A DNA stretch of 64,000 nt from Duganella sacchari (GCF_900143065.1 NZ_FRCX01000007.1:272349-336348), one strand, 5' to 3'; shown: positions 50,990 through 61,629, counted from the first letter of the stretch. Numbers and translations: made by a program. Notes: generated from the sequence alone by a model not told the origin.

Positions 50990-51914
50990 GCCCCCGGCTG
51001 GCAGCTTTCAAGCACTGTTTGAAAGCCGCTGGCCGCATCTGACGCACCCGCACGTGCGTGCACTAGCATGGCTGCTGGATGCGCCAGACCTGCTCGATCC
51101 CGCCGCACCGCAGTGGCAAGGACGCATCGCCACACTGGGAGCCATGCCGCCCGCGACGACCGACTGGCTGACGGCGCTGGAGCGTGATCCGGCGCCGCTG
51201 GATGCCGCACTAGGCACCCGGCACTACTCGCGCCTTGGCCTGTATGCAGAAAAGCTGATGGCCTTTTATTTCGCCGAACATGGCCAGCTGGTCGCACACG
51301 GTCTGCAAGTGCGCGCCGACCGTACCGACACCATCGGCGAATTCGACTTCCTGCTGCAAAACGACGCCGGCCTGACCCACATCGAGTTCGCCACCAAGTT
51401 CTACCTGCTCGACCACGCTGCCCAGGATTTCAACGGCCTCATCGGCCCAAACCTGGCGGATACGCTGGGTGTGAAGATGCGCAAAATCTTCGACAAGCAG
51501 TTATCGCTGGCCCGGCACCCGGCCGCGCAGGCCGTGTTGCCGCAAGCAGTCACGCAAGCGCAGGCGCTGGTCAAAGGCTGGCTGTTCTATCCGGACGGCG
51601 TGCCGCCGATAGCCGGCATCTCGCAACAGCACTGCCATGGTTTCTGGATGACGCAAGCACAGGCGCAAAGCCTGCCCGGTCAGCATTTTGCGGTGATGCC
51701 GCGCCTGCAGTGGCTGGCGCCGTTCAAGGCCGCATCGGGCCTTGGCCGCGATCAGCTATTGGCGGCCGTGCACGAGCAAGCGGCCCCCGTCATGATCGCC
51801 GTGTTGCGGGCGCAAGGGGAATGGCTGGTGGAAGAGAGCCGGGGCTTTATTGTCCCCGACGGCTGGCGCGCGCAAGCTGCGCAGCGCCGCCATGAAGGTG
51901 TGCTGCCGGCCTGA
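50982..51914 (+). CDS. DUF1853 family protein
   Basis: The 310-residue protein matches DUF1853 (YjbR-unrelated, PD-(D/E)XK-like fold suggested for the family): RLGLYAEKLMAFYFAEHG, DTIGEFDFLL, THIEFATKFYLL and GVKMRKIFDKQLSLARHP. The acidic-then-ExK spacing (GEFDFLL … HIEFATKF) is reminiscent of nuclease-like cores, but activity is not shown. It overlaps the UDG gene by eight bases, the last gene in this operon, and is convergent with lplT. Confidence 0.88.
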   Translation: MAKPPAGSFQALFESRWPHLTHPHVRALAWLLDAPDLLDPAAPQWQGRIATLGAMPPATTDWLTALERDPAPLDAALGTRHYSRLGLYAEKLMAFYFAEHGQLVAHGLQVRADRTDTIGEFDFLLQNDAGLTHIEFATKFYLLDHAAQDFNGLIGPNLADTLGVKMRKIFDKQLSLARHPAAQAVLPQAVTQAQALVKGWLFYPDGVPPIAGISQQHCHGFWMTQAQAQSLPGQHFAVMPRLQWLAPFKAASGLGRDQLLAAVHEQAAPVMIAVLRAQGEWLVEESRGFIVPDGWRAQAAQRRHEGVLPA

Positions 51915-51917
51915 GGT

Positions 51918-53180
51918 TTAGTGCTTGGCTTCGCCGATCAGCGCGACCGAATCGAACTCGCGCTGATTTGCCTGGTGCCGGCGCATGATGTACAGCATGG
52001 TGCCCGCCAGGAACAGGCCAAACAGCAGAATGATCACATCCAGGTTCAGGTGCGCGCGCAGCATCAGCGAGTACATCGCCAGCATGGTCAGGATCGACAG
52101 GTTCTCGTTGAAGTTCTGGACCGCGATCGAGTGGCCGGCGCTCATGAGCACGTGGCCGCGGTGTTGCAGCAGCGCGTTCATCGGCACCAGGAAGAAGCCG
52201 CCCAGCAGGCCGACCAGGATCAGCAGCGGATACGCCACTTTGACCGAGTTCACCATGGTCATCGACATCACAATCACGCCCATGGCAATGCCGACCGGGA
52301 TCACGGTGAGCGACTTGCGCAGCGATACAAAGCGCGCGGAAATCACGGCGCCGGCGGCGACGCCGATGGCCACCACCCCCACCAGGCTGGTGGATTGTTC
52401 GTAGCTCAGGTGCAGGGTACGGTTGGCCCACTCCAGCACAATAAATTGCAATGTTTGCGCGGCACCCCAGAACAGCGTGGTAACGCCCAGCGAAATCTGG
52501 CCCAGCTTGTCTTTCCACAGCATGCCGAAGCAGTTGGCGAAATCGGTAATCAGCTTGATCGGATTGCGTTCCTGGTGGCCGTAGACGCAGCCGGTATCTG
52601 GAATGCGGGTATTGAACAGGGCCGCCAGCATATAAATGCCGACCACCACGCACAGCGCCGCCTGGGTCGGTGTTTCGATGCCGGTATCGATGAGCGGCAT
52701 ATCAAAACCGAGCAGGAAAGACGATACCCGGCCACCTACCAGCGCGCCGCCCATGACGGTGCCGAAAATAATCGACAGCACGGTCAGGCCTTCCACCCAG
52801 CCATTGGCGGCCACGAGTTTTTCAGCGGGGAGTAATTCAGTCAGGATGCCGTATTTGGCCGGCGAATACACCGCCGCGCCAAAACCAACAATGGCATACG
52901 CCAATAATGGATGGACATTCGCGAATATCAGCAGGCAGCCTCCGACCTTAATCAGGTTGGAAATAAACATAACCTTGCCTTTGGGCATCGAATCCGCAAA
53001 AGCGCCGACAAAAGCCGCCAACAGCACGTAAAAGAGGGTAAATGACAACTTCAGGAGCGGCGTAATCCACCCCGGAGATTTCATATTTACCAGGAGGTCG
53101 ATCGCAACAAAAAGCAGCGCATTGTCCGCCAGGGACGAAAAGAACTGCGCTGCCATGATGGTATAAAAACCACGATTCAT
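51918..53180 (-). CDS. lplT: Lysophospholipid transporter LplT (MFS)
   Basis: The 420-residue MFS protein starts MNRGFYTIMAAQFFSSLADN, the LplT signature, and has VYSPAKYGILTELLPAEKLV and GHSIAVQNFNEN. LplT flips lyso-phosphatidylethanolamine inward for re-acylation by Aas; here no aas gene is adjacent. It is divergent from alr, a common Burkholderiales arrangement. Start at 53180; the upstream extension is not family-like. Confidence 0.95.
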   Translation of the reverse strand: MNRGFYTIMAAQFFSSLADNALLFVAIDLLVNMKSPGWITPLLKLSFTLFYVLLAAFVGAFADSMPKGKVMFISNLIKVGGCLLIFANVHPLLAYAIVGFGAAVYSPAKYGILTELLPAEKLVAANGWVEGLTVLSIIFGTVMGGALVGGRVSSFLLGFDMPLIDTGIETPTQAALCVVVGIYMLAALFNTRIPDTGCVYGHQERNPIKLITDFANCFGMLWKDKLGQISLGVTTLFWGAAQTLQFIVLEWANRTLHLSYEQSTSLVGVVAIGVAAGAVISARFVSLRKSLTVIPVGIAMGVIVMSMTMVNSVKVAYPLLILVGLLGGFFLVPMNALLQHRGHVLMSAGHSIAVQNFNENLSILTMLAMYSLMLRAHLNLDVIILLFGLFLAGTMLYIMRRHQANQREFDSVALIGEAKH

Positions 53181-53213
53181 TCTGGGATATGCCTGAAAAC
53201 TTATCTGGCTTGC

Positions 53214-53242
53214 TTTATACCATGCTTTGATCGTATCCCCAA
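53214..53242 (-). promoter_or_regulatory. Promoter of lplT
   Basis: On the minus strand TTGGGG (53242–53237), 17 bases and TATAAA (53219–53214) precede the ATG by 33 bases. Confidence 0.55.
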
Positions 53243-53274
53243 GAATTGAGCAGTGCGGCTTGATCTGCACGCGG

Positions 53275-53280
53275 TAAAAT
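53275..53280 (+). promoter_or_regulatory. -10 box of alr
   Basis: TAAAAT lies 33 bases before the ATG; no strong -35 box is visible at 17 bases. Confidence 0.35.
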
Positions 53281-53313
53281 AGCGCCTCAGTTTATTTCGC
53301 GGAAAACAGACGT

Positions 53314-54408
53314 ATGCCTAGGCCGATCTTAGCAACAATTCATATCGAATCCATGCAGCATAATCTGGCGCTGGCCAAGGCCAGATCGCCCGGCGCCAAG
53401 GCCTGGGGGGTATTGAAAGCCAACGGTTATGGTCACGGACTGGAACGTGCGATGCGCGGTTTTGCCGACGCTGACGGCCTGGCGCTGATCGAAGTGGACA
53501 ACGCCGTCAAGCTGCGCGAAATGGGCTGGAAGAAGCCAATTTTATTATTGGAGGGTTTCTTCGGTCCGGCGGATTTGCACACCATGGCCGGCTACGACCT
53601 GCAGGCGGCAGTCCATTGCAACGCGCAGCTGGAATGGCTGGAAGCGGTACAGGCGCAACTGAGCGCGCGCGGCATCCGCTTTGACCTGCACCTCAAGATG
53701 AATACCGGCATGAACCGTCTCGGCTTCATGCCGGAGGCCTATGCGGCCGCCCACGCGCGCCTGAGCGCGATTTCCTGCGTCAACAGCATCACGCTGATGA
53801 CCCACTTTGCCAATGCAGACGATGTCGACCATCCGCTGTTGCCGATCACCGAACAGGTGCGCCGCTTCGAAGTGGGCGCCGCCGGCTTGCCCGGTCCGCG
53901 CAGCCTGTCGAATTCGGCCGGCGTGCTGCTGCACCACGACCATCTGAAAAATGACTGGGTACGGCCCGGCATCATGCTGTACGGCGGCACGCCGGGCGGC
54001 GCGACCGCGGAAGAATTCGGCCTGCAACCGACCATGACGCTGACCAGCGAAATCATCGGCGTGCAGGATATCGCCGCCGGTGAAGTGGTGGGTTATGGCA
54101 GCCGCTTCCAGGCCGAAGTGCCGATGCGCCTGGGCGTGGTGGCCTGCGGCTACGCGGACGGCTATCCGCGCCACGCGCCGCTGGGCACGCCCATTGTGGT
54201 GGACGGCGTACGCACCCGCCTGATCGGCCGGGTGTCGATGGACATGCTGACCGTGGACCTGACGCCCGTGCCGCAAGCACACATCGGCAGCAAGGTGGTG
54301 CTGTGGGGGCAGGGCATGCCGATCGACGAAGTGGCGACCGCCGCCGGCACCATCGGCTATGAGCTGATGTGTGCGCTGGCGCAGCGCGTGCCGGTGGTCG
54401 AGGGCTGA
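53314..54408 (+). CDS. alr: Alanine racemase
   Basis: The 364-residue PLP enzyme makes D-alanine for peptidoglycan. The PLP lysine is Lys35 in WGVLKANGYGHG, the catalytic Tyr is Tyr261 in VVGYGSRF, and the CGYADGYPR and GRVSMDMLTVDLT segments are typical. Full length. The radA gene starts four bases after its stop, so the two are probably co-transcribed. Confidence 0.97.
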   Translation: MPRPILATIHIESMQHNLALAKARSPGAKAWGVLKANGYGHGLERAMRGFADADGLALIEVDNAVKLREMGWKKPILLLEGFFGPADLHTMAGYDLQAAVHCNAQLEWLEAVQAQLSARGIRFDLHLKMNTGMNRLGFMPEAYAAAHARLSAISCVNSITLMTHFANADDVDHPLLPITEQVRRFEVGAAGLPGPRSLSNSAGVLLHHDHLKNDWVRPGIMLYGGTPGGATAEEFGLQPTMTLTSEIIGVQDIAAGEVVGYGSRFQAEVPMRLGVVACGYADGYPRHAPLGTPIVVDGVRTRLIGRVSMDMLTVDLTPVPQAHIGSKVVLWGQGMPIDEVATAAGTIGYELMCALAQRVPVVEG

Positions 54409-54412
54409 GCGC

Positions 54413-55789
<1,377 letters not shown>

Positions 55790-55852
55790 CGATGTATTGT
55801 TATGTGTTGTAATCGTTAATAGTGCATTTTGCGTAACCAAGAGGACAAGAAA

Positions 55853-56173
55853 TTGTTAGTCGATCAAAGGTCTGGCGCGCGTAAGATCGTGCGCTCCAAA
55901 GCAGTTGTTGTGATGGATGGCATGCCTCCCAAGCAAGGGCGCACCCTGGACATCAGCGCCAGCGGCCTGTCGCTCAACTTTGACCATAAGCTGGGGACTG
56001 GCGACGTCGGCACGGTGTCGTTCGAACTGTTCGTGGAAGGGAAGGCGCAAGTGCTGACTTGCCGCTCGCGGGTCAACTACTGCATCTTCAGCGGTGACCA
56101 TTTTAAAATCGGCTTCCAGTTCATGAATCCCGACATGGCCACCATGGCCACCATCAATAAATTCCTGCGTTGA
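55853..56173 (+). CDS. PilZ domain protein (c-di-GMP receptor), TTG start
   Basis: A single PilZ domain of 106 residues with the c-di-GMP-binding RxxxR (RSGAR) and DxSxxG (DISASG) motifs. I place the start at TTG 55853 because AGAGGA lies about eight bases upstream and no ATG precedes the domain; another TTG at 55829 is possible. The last 20 bases overlap the convergent citrate-synthase-like gene. It is the likely local reader of c-di-GMP, though unlinked to the GGDEF/EAL gene. Confidence 0.85.
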   Translation: MLVDQRSGARKIVRSKAVVVMDGMPPKQGRTLDISASGLSLNFDHKLGTGDVGTVSFELFVEGKAQVLTCRSRVNYCIFSGDHFKIGFQFMNPDMATMATINKFLR

Positions 56174-57296
56174 TGGCTGCCGGGCCAGTGTAGCTGGCCC
56201 GTGGCCGTATCAGACGGTTGGCTTGCACCTGCTCCAGCGCATGGGCAAGCCAGCCGACGCAGCGACCCACCGCAAACAATATGAAGGACGCATCTTTCGG
56301 CAAGCCGCAGGCAGCGGCGAGCAGCGACAGGGCGTAATCGATATTGGGCAGCTCGCCGGCCTGTTTTTCGGCGGCGCCGGCCAATGCTGCATGTGGTTGT
56401 ATTTCCGGTAGCAGTTTGATCAACGCCCTGGCGCGCGGATCGCCGTCGCTATACAGCGGATGGCCGAACGCGGGCAGGGGCTGTCCGCTGGCGAGCCAGT
56501 CGCGCATGGCCTGGTCTGCGCCGTGACGCCGGGCCTGTTCAATCAGCCGCGCAAACTCCGCCGTTGCGCCGCCATGCCGTGGTCCCGTCAGCGTGGTGAA
56601 ACCGGCCAGCACACCGGCCGCCAGCGAGGCGCCGGTCGAGATGGCGACGCGGGTGGCAAAGGTGGAAGCATTGAGTTCGTTGTCGGCCATGAGCACGAGG
56701 GCGCGGCGGATCAGGTCTTCGTGTGTGTCGGCGTGCCATGCGCGAGCGAGGCGTTGGCTGATGTACCCTGGCTGGCGGCCCACCATCGCATCGACCAATG
56801 TTGCGAGTACGCTGGCCGCTTCCGTCCGCAGTTCATCGATCGGACGGCCCAGCGATGGCGCATCTTGTGCGCTGCGGCGGGCAAGTGCCAGCAGGCCGGC
56901 TTCCAGTGGACTGCCATTGGCGGCCGGCTCCGTGTGTCGGATTTCTGCTGGTTTGCCTTCCCATAGCAAGGCGGCGATATCTTCAAGGCTGGCGTTGTCG
57001 GCCAGCGTCGCGGCATCGTGTCCGCGATAGAGCAGGCGGCCATCGGCGATCGTGGAAATCGATGAGGGCAGCACCGGGTCGCCATACTGCATGGTTTGCG
57101 TGGACACGGTTTCCACCTTGCGCCGCCCGTTCGCGCGGCGCGCCATGCGCAGCACATCGTCACGGTGATACAGGCTGCGGCGGGGATCGTTGTCATCTGC
57201 TTTCGCGCGTATCTTGCCCCGGCTGACGTTGGCGTACAGCGTTTGCGGACGAACGTTGAGCATATCCAGGGCTTCTGCGGCGGTCATCCAGACCAT
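56154..57296 (-). CDS. Citrate synthase-like protein with N-terminal helix-turn-helix
   Basis: The 380-residue protein has an N-terminal HTH of the MerR/excisionase type (MTAAEALDMLNVRPQTLYANVSRG, about 4–27) fused to a citrate-synthase fold. The catalytic residues look kept: His in GPRHGGATAEF, His in AFGHPLYSDGDPRA and Asp in NIDYALSLLA. A HADHE-type segment reads MADNELNAST. It may condense an acyl-CoA with an oxo-acid, act as a metabolite-responsive regulator, or both. It is divergent from a CoA transferase, with two palindromes in between. Confidence 0.88.
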   Translation of the reverse strand: MVWMTAAEALDMLNVRPQTLYANVSRGKIRAKADDNDPRRSLYHRDDVLRMARRANGRRKVETVSTQTMQYGDPVLPSSISTIADGRLLYRGHDAATLADNASLEDIAALLWEGKPAEIRHTEPAANGSPLEAGLLALARRSAQDAPSLGRPIDELRTEAASVLATLVDAMVGRQPGYISQRLARAWHADTHEDLIRRALVLMADNELNASTFATRVAISTGASLAAGVLAGFTTLTGPRHGGATAEFARLIEQARRHGADQAMRDWLASGQPLPAFGHPLYSDGDPRARALIKLLPEIQPHAALAGAAEKQAGELPNIDYALSLLAAACGLPKDASFILFAVGRCVGWLAHALEQVQANRLIRPRASYTGPAAINAGIY

Positions 57297-57309
57297 GGTG
57301 CTTCCTATG

Positions 57310-57352
57310 TTGACACATCAAGTCAAGATTGACGCTACCGGACCAGCGGTCC
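57310..57352. promoter_or_regulatory. Two palindromes between the HTH–citrate-synthase and CoA-transferase genes
   Basis: TTGAC-N7-GTCAA (57310–57326) and GGACC-AGC-GGTCC (57340–57352) are perfect inverted repeats in the 92-base divergent gap; either could be the site of the HTH protein. Confidence 0.5.
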
Positions 57353-57388
57353 TAAGCTGTGTTCAAGGATAACTGATTCGGAGTGCTT

Positions 57389-58753
57389 ATGTCTTATCAC
57401 CTGCTCGATGCCACCTGGTCGGCGCTGGACCTGCCTTTCTCGGCGCTGGACGCCGTTCAGATAACCGGGCAGGGCGAGCTGCCGTCCTGGTTTGCGACCA
57501 CCGGGCTGGCAGCGGCTTCGGTGGCTACGGCGGCGTTGGCAGTGCAGCAGTTGATGGCCGCGCAGGGCCGGGCGCCTGCTGGCGTCACGGTGGATCAGCG
57601 GCTGGCATCCATGTGGTTCAGCTGGTCGATTCAACCAGTTGGCTGGGAACGTCCGCCGCTGTGGGACGCGATTGCCGGGGACTACGCGACTGCCGATGGC
57701 TGGATACGCCTGCACACCAATGCGCCGCATCATCGCCTGGCCGCGTTGGCTGCCTTGGGCTGCGCGGACGACCGTGAGACCGTTGCCCGCACGGTCGCCG
57801 GCTGGCGCGCGCTGGAACTTGAGGAAGCCGTGGTGGCACACGGCGGCTGCGCCGCAATGATGCGCTCCATGGCCGCATGGCAGGCGCACCCGCAAGGCCG
57901 CGCAGTCGCCGCCGAACCGCTGATTGCGTTCAGCTCCCATGCACAGGCCAGCGGGCGCCGTGAGTGGGCCTGGACGGCAAGCCGGCCCCTCGCAGGACTC
58001 AAAGTGCTGGACCTGACGCGGGTGCTGGCCGGCCCGGTGGCGACGCGCTTCCTGGCCGGCTACGGCGCCGATGTTTTGCGCATCGACCCGCCAGGCTGGA
58101 ACGAACCCGGCGTGATCCCGGAAGTCACGCTCGGCAAGCGCTGCGCGCGGCTGGATCTGACGCAGGCCGCCGACCGCGCCACGTTTGAAACGCTGCTCGC
58201 CGAAGCCGATGTACTGGTCCATGGCTACCGTCCGGCGGCGCTGGAACGTCTGGGCTATGGCGAGGCATATCGTCGCCAGCGCAATCCCTCGCTCATCGAC
58301 GTCGCGCTGGATGCCTACGGCTGGACTGGCCCGCTGGCTGGCCGTCGTGGTTTCGACAGTCTGGTGCAAATGAGCTGCGGCATCGCCGATCACGGCATGC
58401 GGCGGCAGGGCGCGGGCAAACCTGTGCCGCTGCCCGTGCAGGCACTGGACCACGCCACCGGTTACCTGATTGCCGCCGCCGTGGTGCGGGCCTTGATTGC
58501 TCGCCTCAGCGACGGACGCGTTCAACAGGCCCGCCTGGCGCTCGCGCGCACCGCCCAACTGCTGATGACTGCACAGACGCCTGCGGCCTCTCCACCGCTG
58601 GCTGCCACCAGCGACGCTGACTACGCACCACAGCTGGAGCAAACCGAATGGGGGCCAGCGCGCCGCTATAACCCGCCGGCCATCATCGAAGGCGTCCCCA
58701 TGGCGTGGACGCGGCCTGCATCGAGCCTGGGCTCGGCATCGGCAGCTTGGTGA
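57389..58753 (+). CDS. CaiB/BaiF family CoA transferase with modules in swapped order
   Basis: The 454-residue protein contains a family III CoA-transferase Rossmann module beginning only at about residue 201 (LAGLKVLDLTRVLAGPVATR, GYGADVLRIDPP, GYGWTGPLAGRRGFDSLVQM). In ordinary CaiB/BaiF proteins this module is N-terminal. Here residues 85–185 (AIAGDYATADGWIRLHTNAP, WRALELEEAVVA, MAAWQAHPQG) look like the part that usually comes last, so the gene appears circularly permuted. It presumably moves CoA between carboxylic acids. ATG 57389 chosen; GTG 57383 is also in frame. Confidence 0.85.
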   Translation: MSYHLLDATWSALDLPFSALDAVQITGQGELPSWFATTGLAAASVATAALAVQQLMAAQGRAPAGVTVDQRLASMWFSWSIQPVGWERPPLWDAIAGDYATADGWIRLHTNAPHHRLAALAALGCADDRETVARTVAGWRALELEEAVVAHGGCAAMMRSMAAWQAHPQGRAVAAEPLIAFSSHAQASGRREWAWTASRPLAGLKVLDLTRVLAGPVATRFLAGYGADVLRIDPPGWNEPGVIPEVTLGKRCARLDLTQAADRATFETLLAEADVLVHGYRPAALERLGYGEAYRRQRNPSLIDVALDAYGWTGPLAGRRGFDSLVQMSCGIADHGMRRQGAGKPVPLPVQALDHATGYLIAAAVVRALIARLSDGRVQQARLALARTAQLLMTAQTPAASPPLAATSDADYAPQLEQTEWGPARRYNPPAIIEGVPMAWTRPASSLGSASAAW

Positions 58754-58766
58754 GCCGCTAAGCGTA

Positions 58767-60755
58767 TTACCAGTCGCGGCGCACGCGTAGCATGGCAAAT
58801 GGCTGCGTGCGGGTGCTATTGTGTTCAACGAAATCGACTCCGCCCGCCAGGCGATCGCCGCCGGCATAGTGCGCGCGGTCATAGGTAATCACACGGCTGG
58901 CGAGGTTGTTCAGTTCCAGCGTCACCATCAGGTTCGATGCGGGACGGTAGTTGACGAAAGCCCGTGCCCACGCCGAACCGCTGCTGGTATCGCGCTCGGC
59001 GACCTGCCAGCTATCGTTACTCCAGCCGTTATCGACGGAAAAGCCCCATGCCGTCCGTTGCTGCGGCAGGTCCTGCGAGAACTCCACGCGCCACGCCATC
59101 GGCTGCTCGCCAGACAGGCGGCGCGGCGCCAGTGTGGTGGCATCGGTGACGGAGGATGAACGCCAGGTGGTCGACAGCTTGAGCTGCCCTTGCGGCAGGG
59201 ACCAGCTGTCTGTGGGCAGGTTCAACATGCCCGTGATATTGTCCGCACTCGCCTCGCCGACATTGCCGGCGACATCGTAGGTCGCGTTTGCGGTGCGGAT
59301 CGGCATGCGGTCGATAAGGTCACTGATGTGGGCCTGCGTATAACTCAGCGTCGCAAGACCGCGTTCCCAGAAACGGTATTCCAGCGCGCCTTCGCACAGC
59401 CAGGTCTTGGCCGCCACCAAATCGGGCACGCCGGCCCGCAGCGCTTTGTCGCCAATGCCAAAGTAGGCAGCTGCATCGCCAAAGTTGATCTGGCTGATTT
59501 CGCGTTCCAGGCGCAGGCGCAATTGCAGTGCCGGCGAGGGCGATAGCGATACGCGCAGACGCGGCTTGGGATAGACGTAGGCCTTGCCATCCGTCTGGCT
59601 GGCGCTGGTGCTCAGCGAGGAATGTTCGATCTTCACGCCTGCCTCGGCGCTCAGCGAACTATCCACCTGCCATGCGGAAGACAGCTGGCCTTCGACCCGC
59701 GACTCCTGTACCCACGCACTACCGGTGGGAACCGCGCTGGCCTGCGCGTTGACCTGCGAGGTATTGCTGTTGTCGTTGGCAGTGACGGCGCGTTCCAGGC
59801 CACCGCGTATCACCACGCCGTCCAGCGCTTGCCAGCTGAGTTCACCGGCCAATACCTTCTCGCTGGCCGTACTGGTTGAGCGGCCATGGGAAGCGCTGCT
59901 GTCAGGGCCGGATGCCGAATCGGTAGCAATATCGGCGGTCCGGTACAGCGCTCTCAGATCCATGCTCGCACCGGGCGCCAGTTCGCGTGAGTAGGCAAGG
60001 CCTTGCTCCAGCGTGCGGCCGGTGTTGTTGTTGAAGTTAAGCGATGGCGTCGCGCCGTCGTTGCGGATCTGGGATTGATAAGACCACGGCGCCAGCCCGC
60101 CGTTCCAGGTCAGCTGGCCGTCCATTACATCCTGTCCGTAAGTCAGTTTGAGCGATTTGTTGTCGGAGATGCCGGCGCCTTTGATCGCCACCTCGGCGAT
60201 GGGGGTAGGCGCGGTGTACAAGGTAGTGCGGCGTCCCTCGCCTTGCGAGAAGTCCGGCGAACGTCGCCAGCCCAGTGCGAGGTTGAGGTTCTTGTCGCCG
60301 CGTTTGAGGCTGTAACTACCTTCCAGCGAAGGCTCCAGACTCCCATCCGGCATCACCGAACTGGATGCGGTGGCCGAGGCCGACACCAGATCCATCGGCT
60401 TGAGAATCAGATTGGCGACACTGGCAAAGCCCTGCATATCAATGCCGCTGGCGCCACCGTTAATGACATCGATGCGTTCAACACCGATCTTGGGAATCCG
60501 TCCCAGCAGATCACCCAGCGGCTCCGTTTTGGAAGTGGGGCGCTTGCCGTTGATTAGCACATTGCCGGCCGAACCGCGTGAGGGATTTCCGCCGTCGAAC
60601 ACGAAGCCGGGCAGGCGAGACACCATCTCCATCGCCGTCCCCGCCTGAAACTGCACAAAGTACTCTGGCGCATACGATTGTGCGCCGGCCAGCCCCGGCG
60701 CCGTCAAGGCACAGGCGAGCAGAATGGCATGACGGGCGAAGGTCGTAAGGCTCAT
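58767..60755 (-). CDS. TonB-dependent outer-membrane receptor
   Basis: The 662-residue protein has a signal peptide (cleavage near AGAQ, residue 24), a plug domain (about 40–130: MVSRLPGFVFDGGNPSRGSA, NVLINGKRPTSKTEP, IERIDVINGGASGIDMQGFA) and a beta-barrel ending in VRRDW, an aromatic C-terminus. It takes up a large or scarce nutrient using TonB energy; substrate unknown. No TonB, ExbBD, FecIR or hydrolase gene is nearby. Confidence 0.9.
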   Translation of the reverse strand: MSLTTFARHAILLACALTAPGLAGAQSYAPEYFVQFQAGTAMEMVSRLPGFVFDGGNPSRGSAGNVLINGKRPTSKTEPLGDLLGRIPKIGVERIDVINGGASGIDMQGFASVANLILKPMDLVSASATASSSVMPDGSLEPSLEGSYSLKRGDKNLNLALGWRRSPDFSQGEGRRTTLYTAPTPIAEVAIKGAGISDNKSLKLTYGQDVMDGQLTWNGGLAPWSYQSQIRNDGATPSLNFNNNTGRTLEQGLAYSRELAPGASMDLRALYRTADIATDSASGPDSSASHGRSTSTASEKVLAGELSWQALDGVVIRGGLERAVTANDNSNTSQVNAQASAVPTGSAWVQESRVEGQLSSAWQVDSSLSAEAGVKIEHSSLSTSASQTDGKAYVYPKPRLRVSLSPSPALQLRLRLEREISQINFGDAAAYFGIGDKALRAGVPDLVAAKTWLCEGALEYRFWERGLATLSYTQAHISDLIDRMPIRTANATYDVAGNVGEASADNITGMLNLPTDSWSLPQGQLKLSTTWRSSSVTDATTLAPRRLSGEQPMAWRVEFSQDLPQQRTAWGFSVDNGWSNDSWQVAERDTSSGSAWARAFVNYRPASNLMVTLELNNLASRVITYDRAHYAGGDRLAGGVDFVEHNSTRTQPFAMLRVRRDW

Positions 60756-60947
60756 CACAACATTTTGCGGTGAACACAGTTCGGTAGCAACAAAGAGTTT
60801 GAAGCAGCCAGCTTGTTTAGTGCGGTTTGATAAAACAGGATGGCCTGACATGCCGTGATAATGTGTAATTTTTTCAGCAAAATGCTACGCCTGTCGTGGC
60901 GGGCTTCTTTGGCTCGCCGCCAGTCATGTCTAGAAAGGACTCATACC

Positions 60948-61334
60948 ATGCATCCACAACCACTCATCGCCACCCATGATGTCGCCGCAACCAGTGCCTG
61001 GTACCAGGCGGTGCTGGGTCTGGAAAGTGGCCATGGCGGCAGTGACTACGATCAGCTGATGTATGATGGCCGCATGGTGATGCAGCTGCATCATTGGGAC
61101 GCGCATCATCATCCTTACATCGGCAATCCGGAGCAGCCATCGCGCGGCAATGGCGTGCTGCTGTGGTTCCAGACGGATCAATTCGACGCCTTCATGCAGC
61201 GCGTCACGGCGCAAAACGCGCAGGTGCTGGAAGGCCCCAAGGTCAACACCAATGCCAACCACAGGGAGGTCTGGCTACGCGATCCGAATGGCTATGTTGT
61301 CGTCGTAGCCGGCGCCTATGGCGATCTTGGCTGA
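60948..61334 (+). CDS. VOC (glyoxalase/bleomycin-resistance) superfamily protein
   Basis: The 128-residue protein has the beta-alpha-beta-beta-beta repeats of the VOC fold: THDVAATSAWYQAVLGLESG, LMYDGRMVMQLHHWDAHHHP and VWLRDPNGYVVVVAGAYG. His and Glu residues at the ends of these strands can bind metal. No substrate can be named. Start at ATG 60948; divergent from the TonB receptor gene. Confidence 0.9.
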   Translation: MHPQPLIATHDVAATSAWYQAVLGLESGHGGSDYDQLMYDGRMVMQLHHWDAHHHPYIGNPEQPSRGNGVLLWFQTDQFDAFMQRVTAQNAQVLEGPKVNTNANHREVWLRDPNGYVVVVAGAYGDLG

Positions 61335-61338
61335 ATAC

Positions 61339-61629
61339 TCAGACGGCGTGGCGATCCTTGAGGATGTAGCGTAACCACGCCACCCCATTGACGACGGCGA
61401 CGACCGCGCCAGCCGCTTTAAACGCTTCGTCCAGCTTGGGAAAACCGCACAGGTGGAGCAGCCACGAGGTCCCCCACAAAAATGCGTACAGCGCGAACAG
61501 GTAGTGCAGCTTTACCGGTAACTGGCGCTGCTGCCTGGCTTTATTTCGGTAGGCGGCAAACAGAAACAGTCCGCCAACAGCGTAAAACAGTACGACGTTA
61601 AAGATCTCCCAGTGACGACCATCCAGCAT
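61339..61629 (-). CDS. Small integral membrane protein of unknown function
   Basis: The 96-residue product has three hydrophobic helices (IFNVVLFYAVGGLFLFAAYR, LHYLFALYAFLWGTSWLLHL, AAGAVVAVVNGVAWLRYIL). I do not recognise the family. Start at 61629; a GGGAG-type site lies upstream. It lies 38 bases after the LysR stop on the same strand. Confidence 0.7.
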   Translation of the reverse strand: MLDGRHWEIFNVVLFYAVGGLFLFAAYRNKARQQRQLPVKLHYLFALYAFLWGTSWLLHLCGFPKLDEAFKAAGAVVAVVNGVAWLRYILKDRHAV

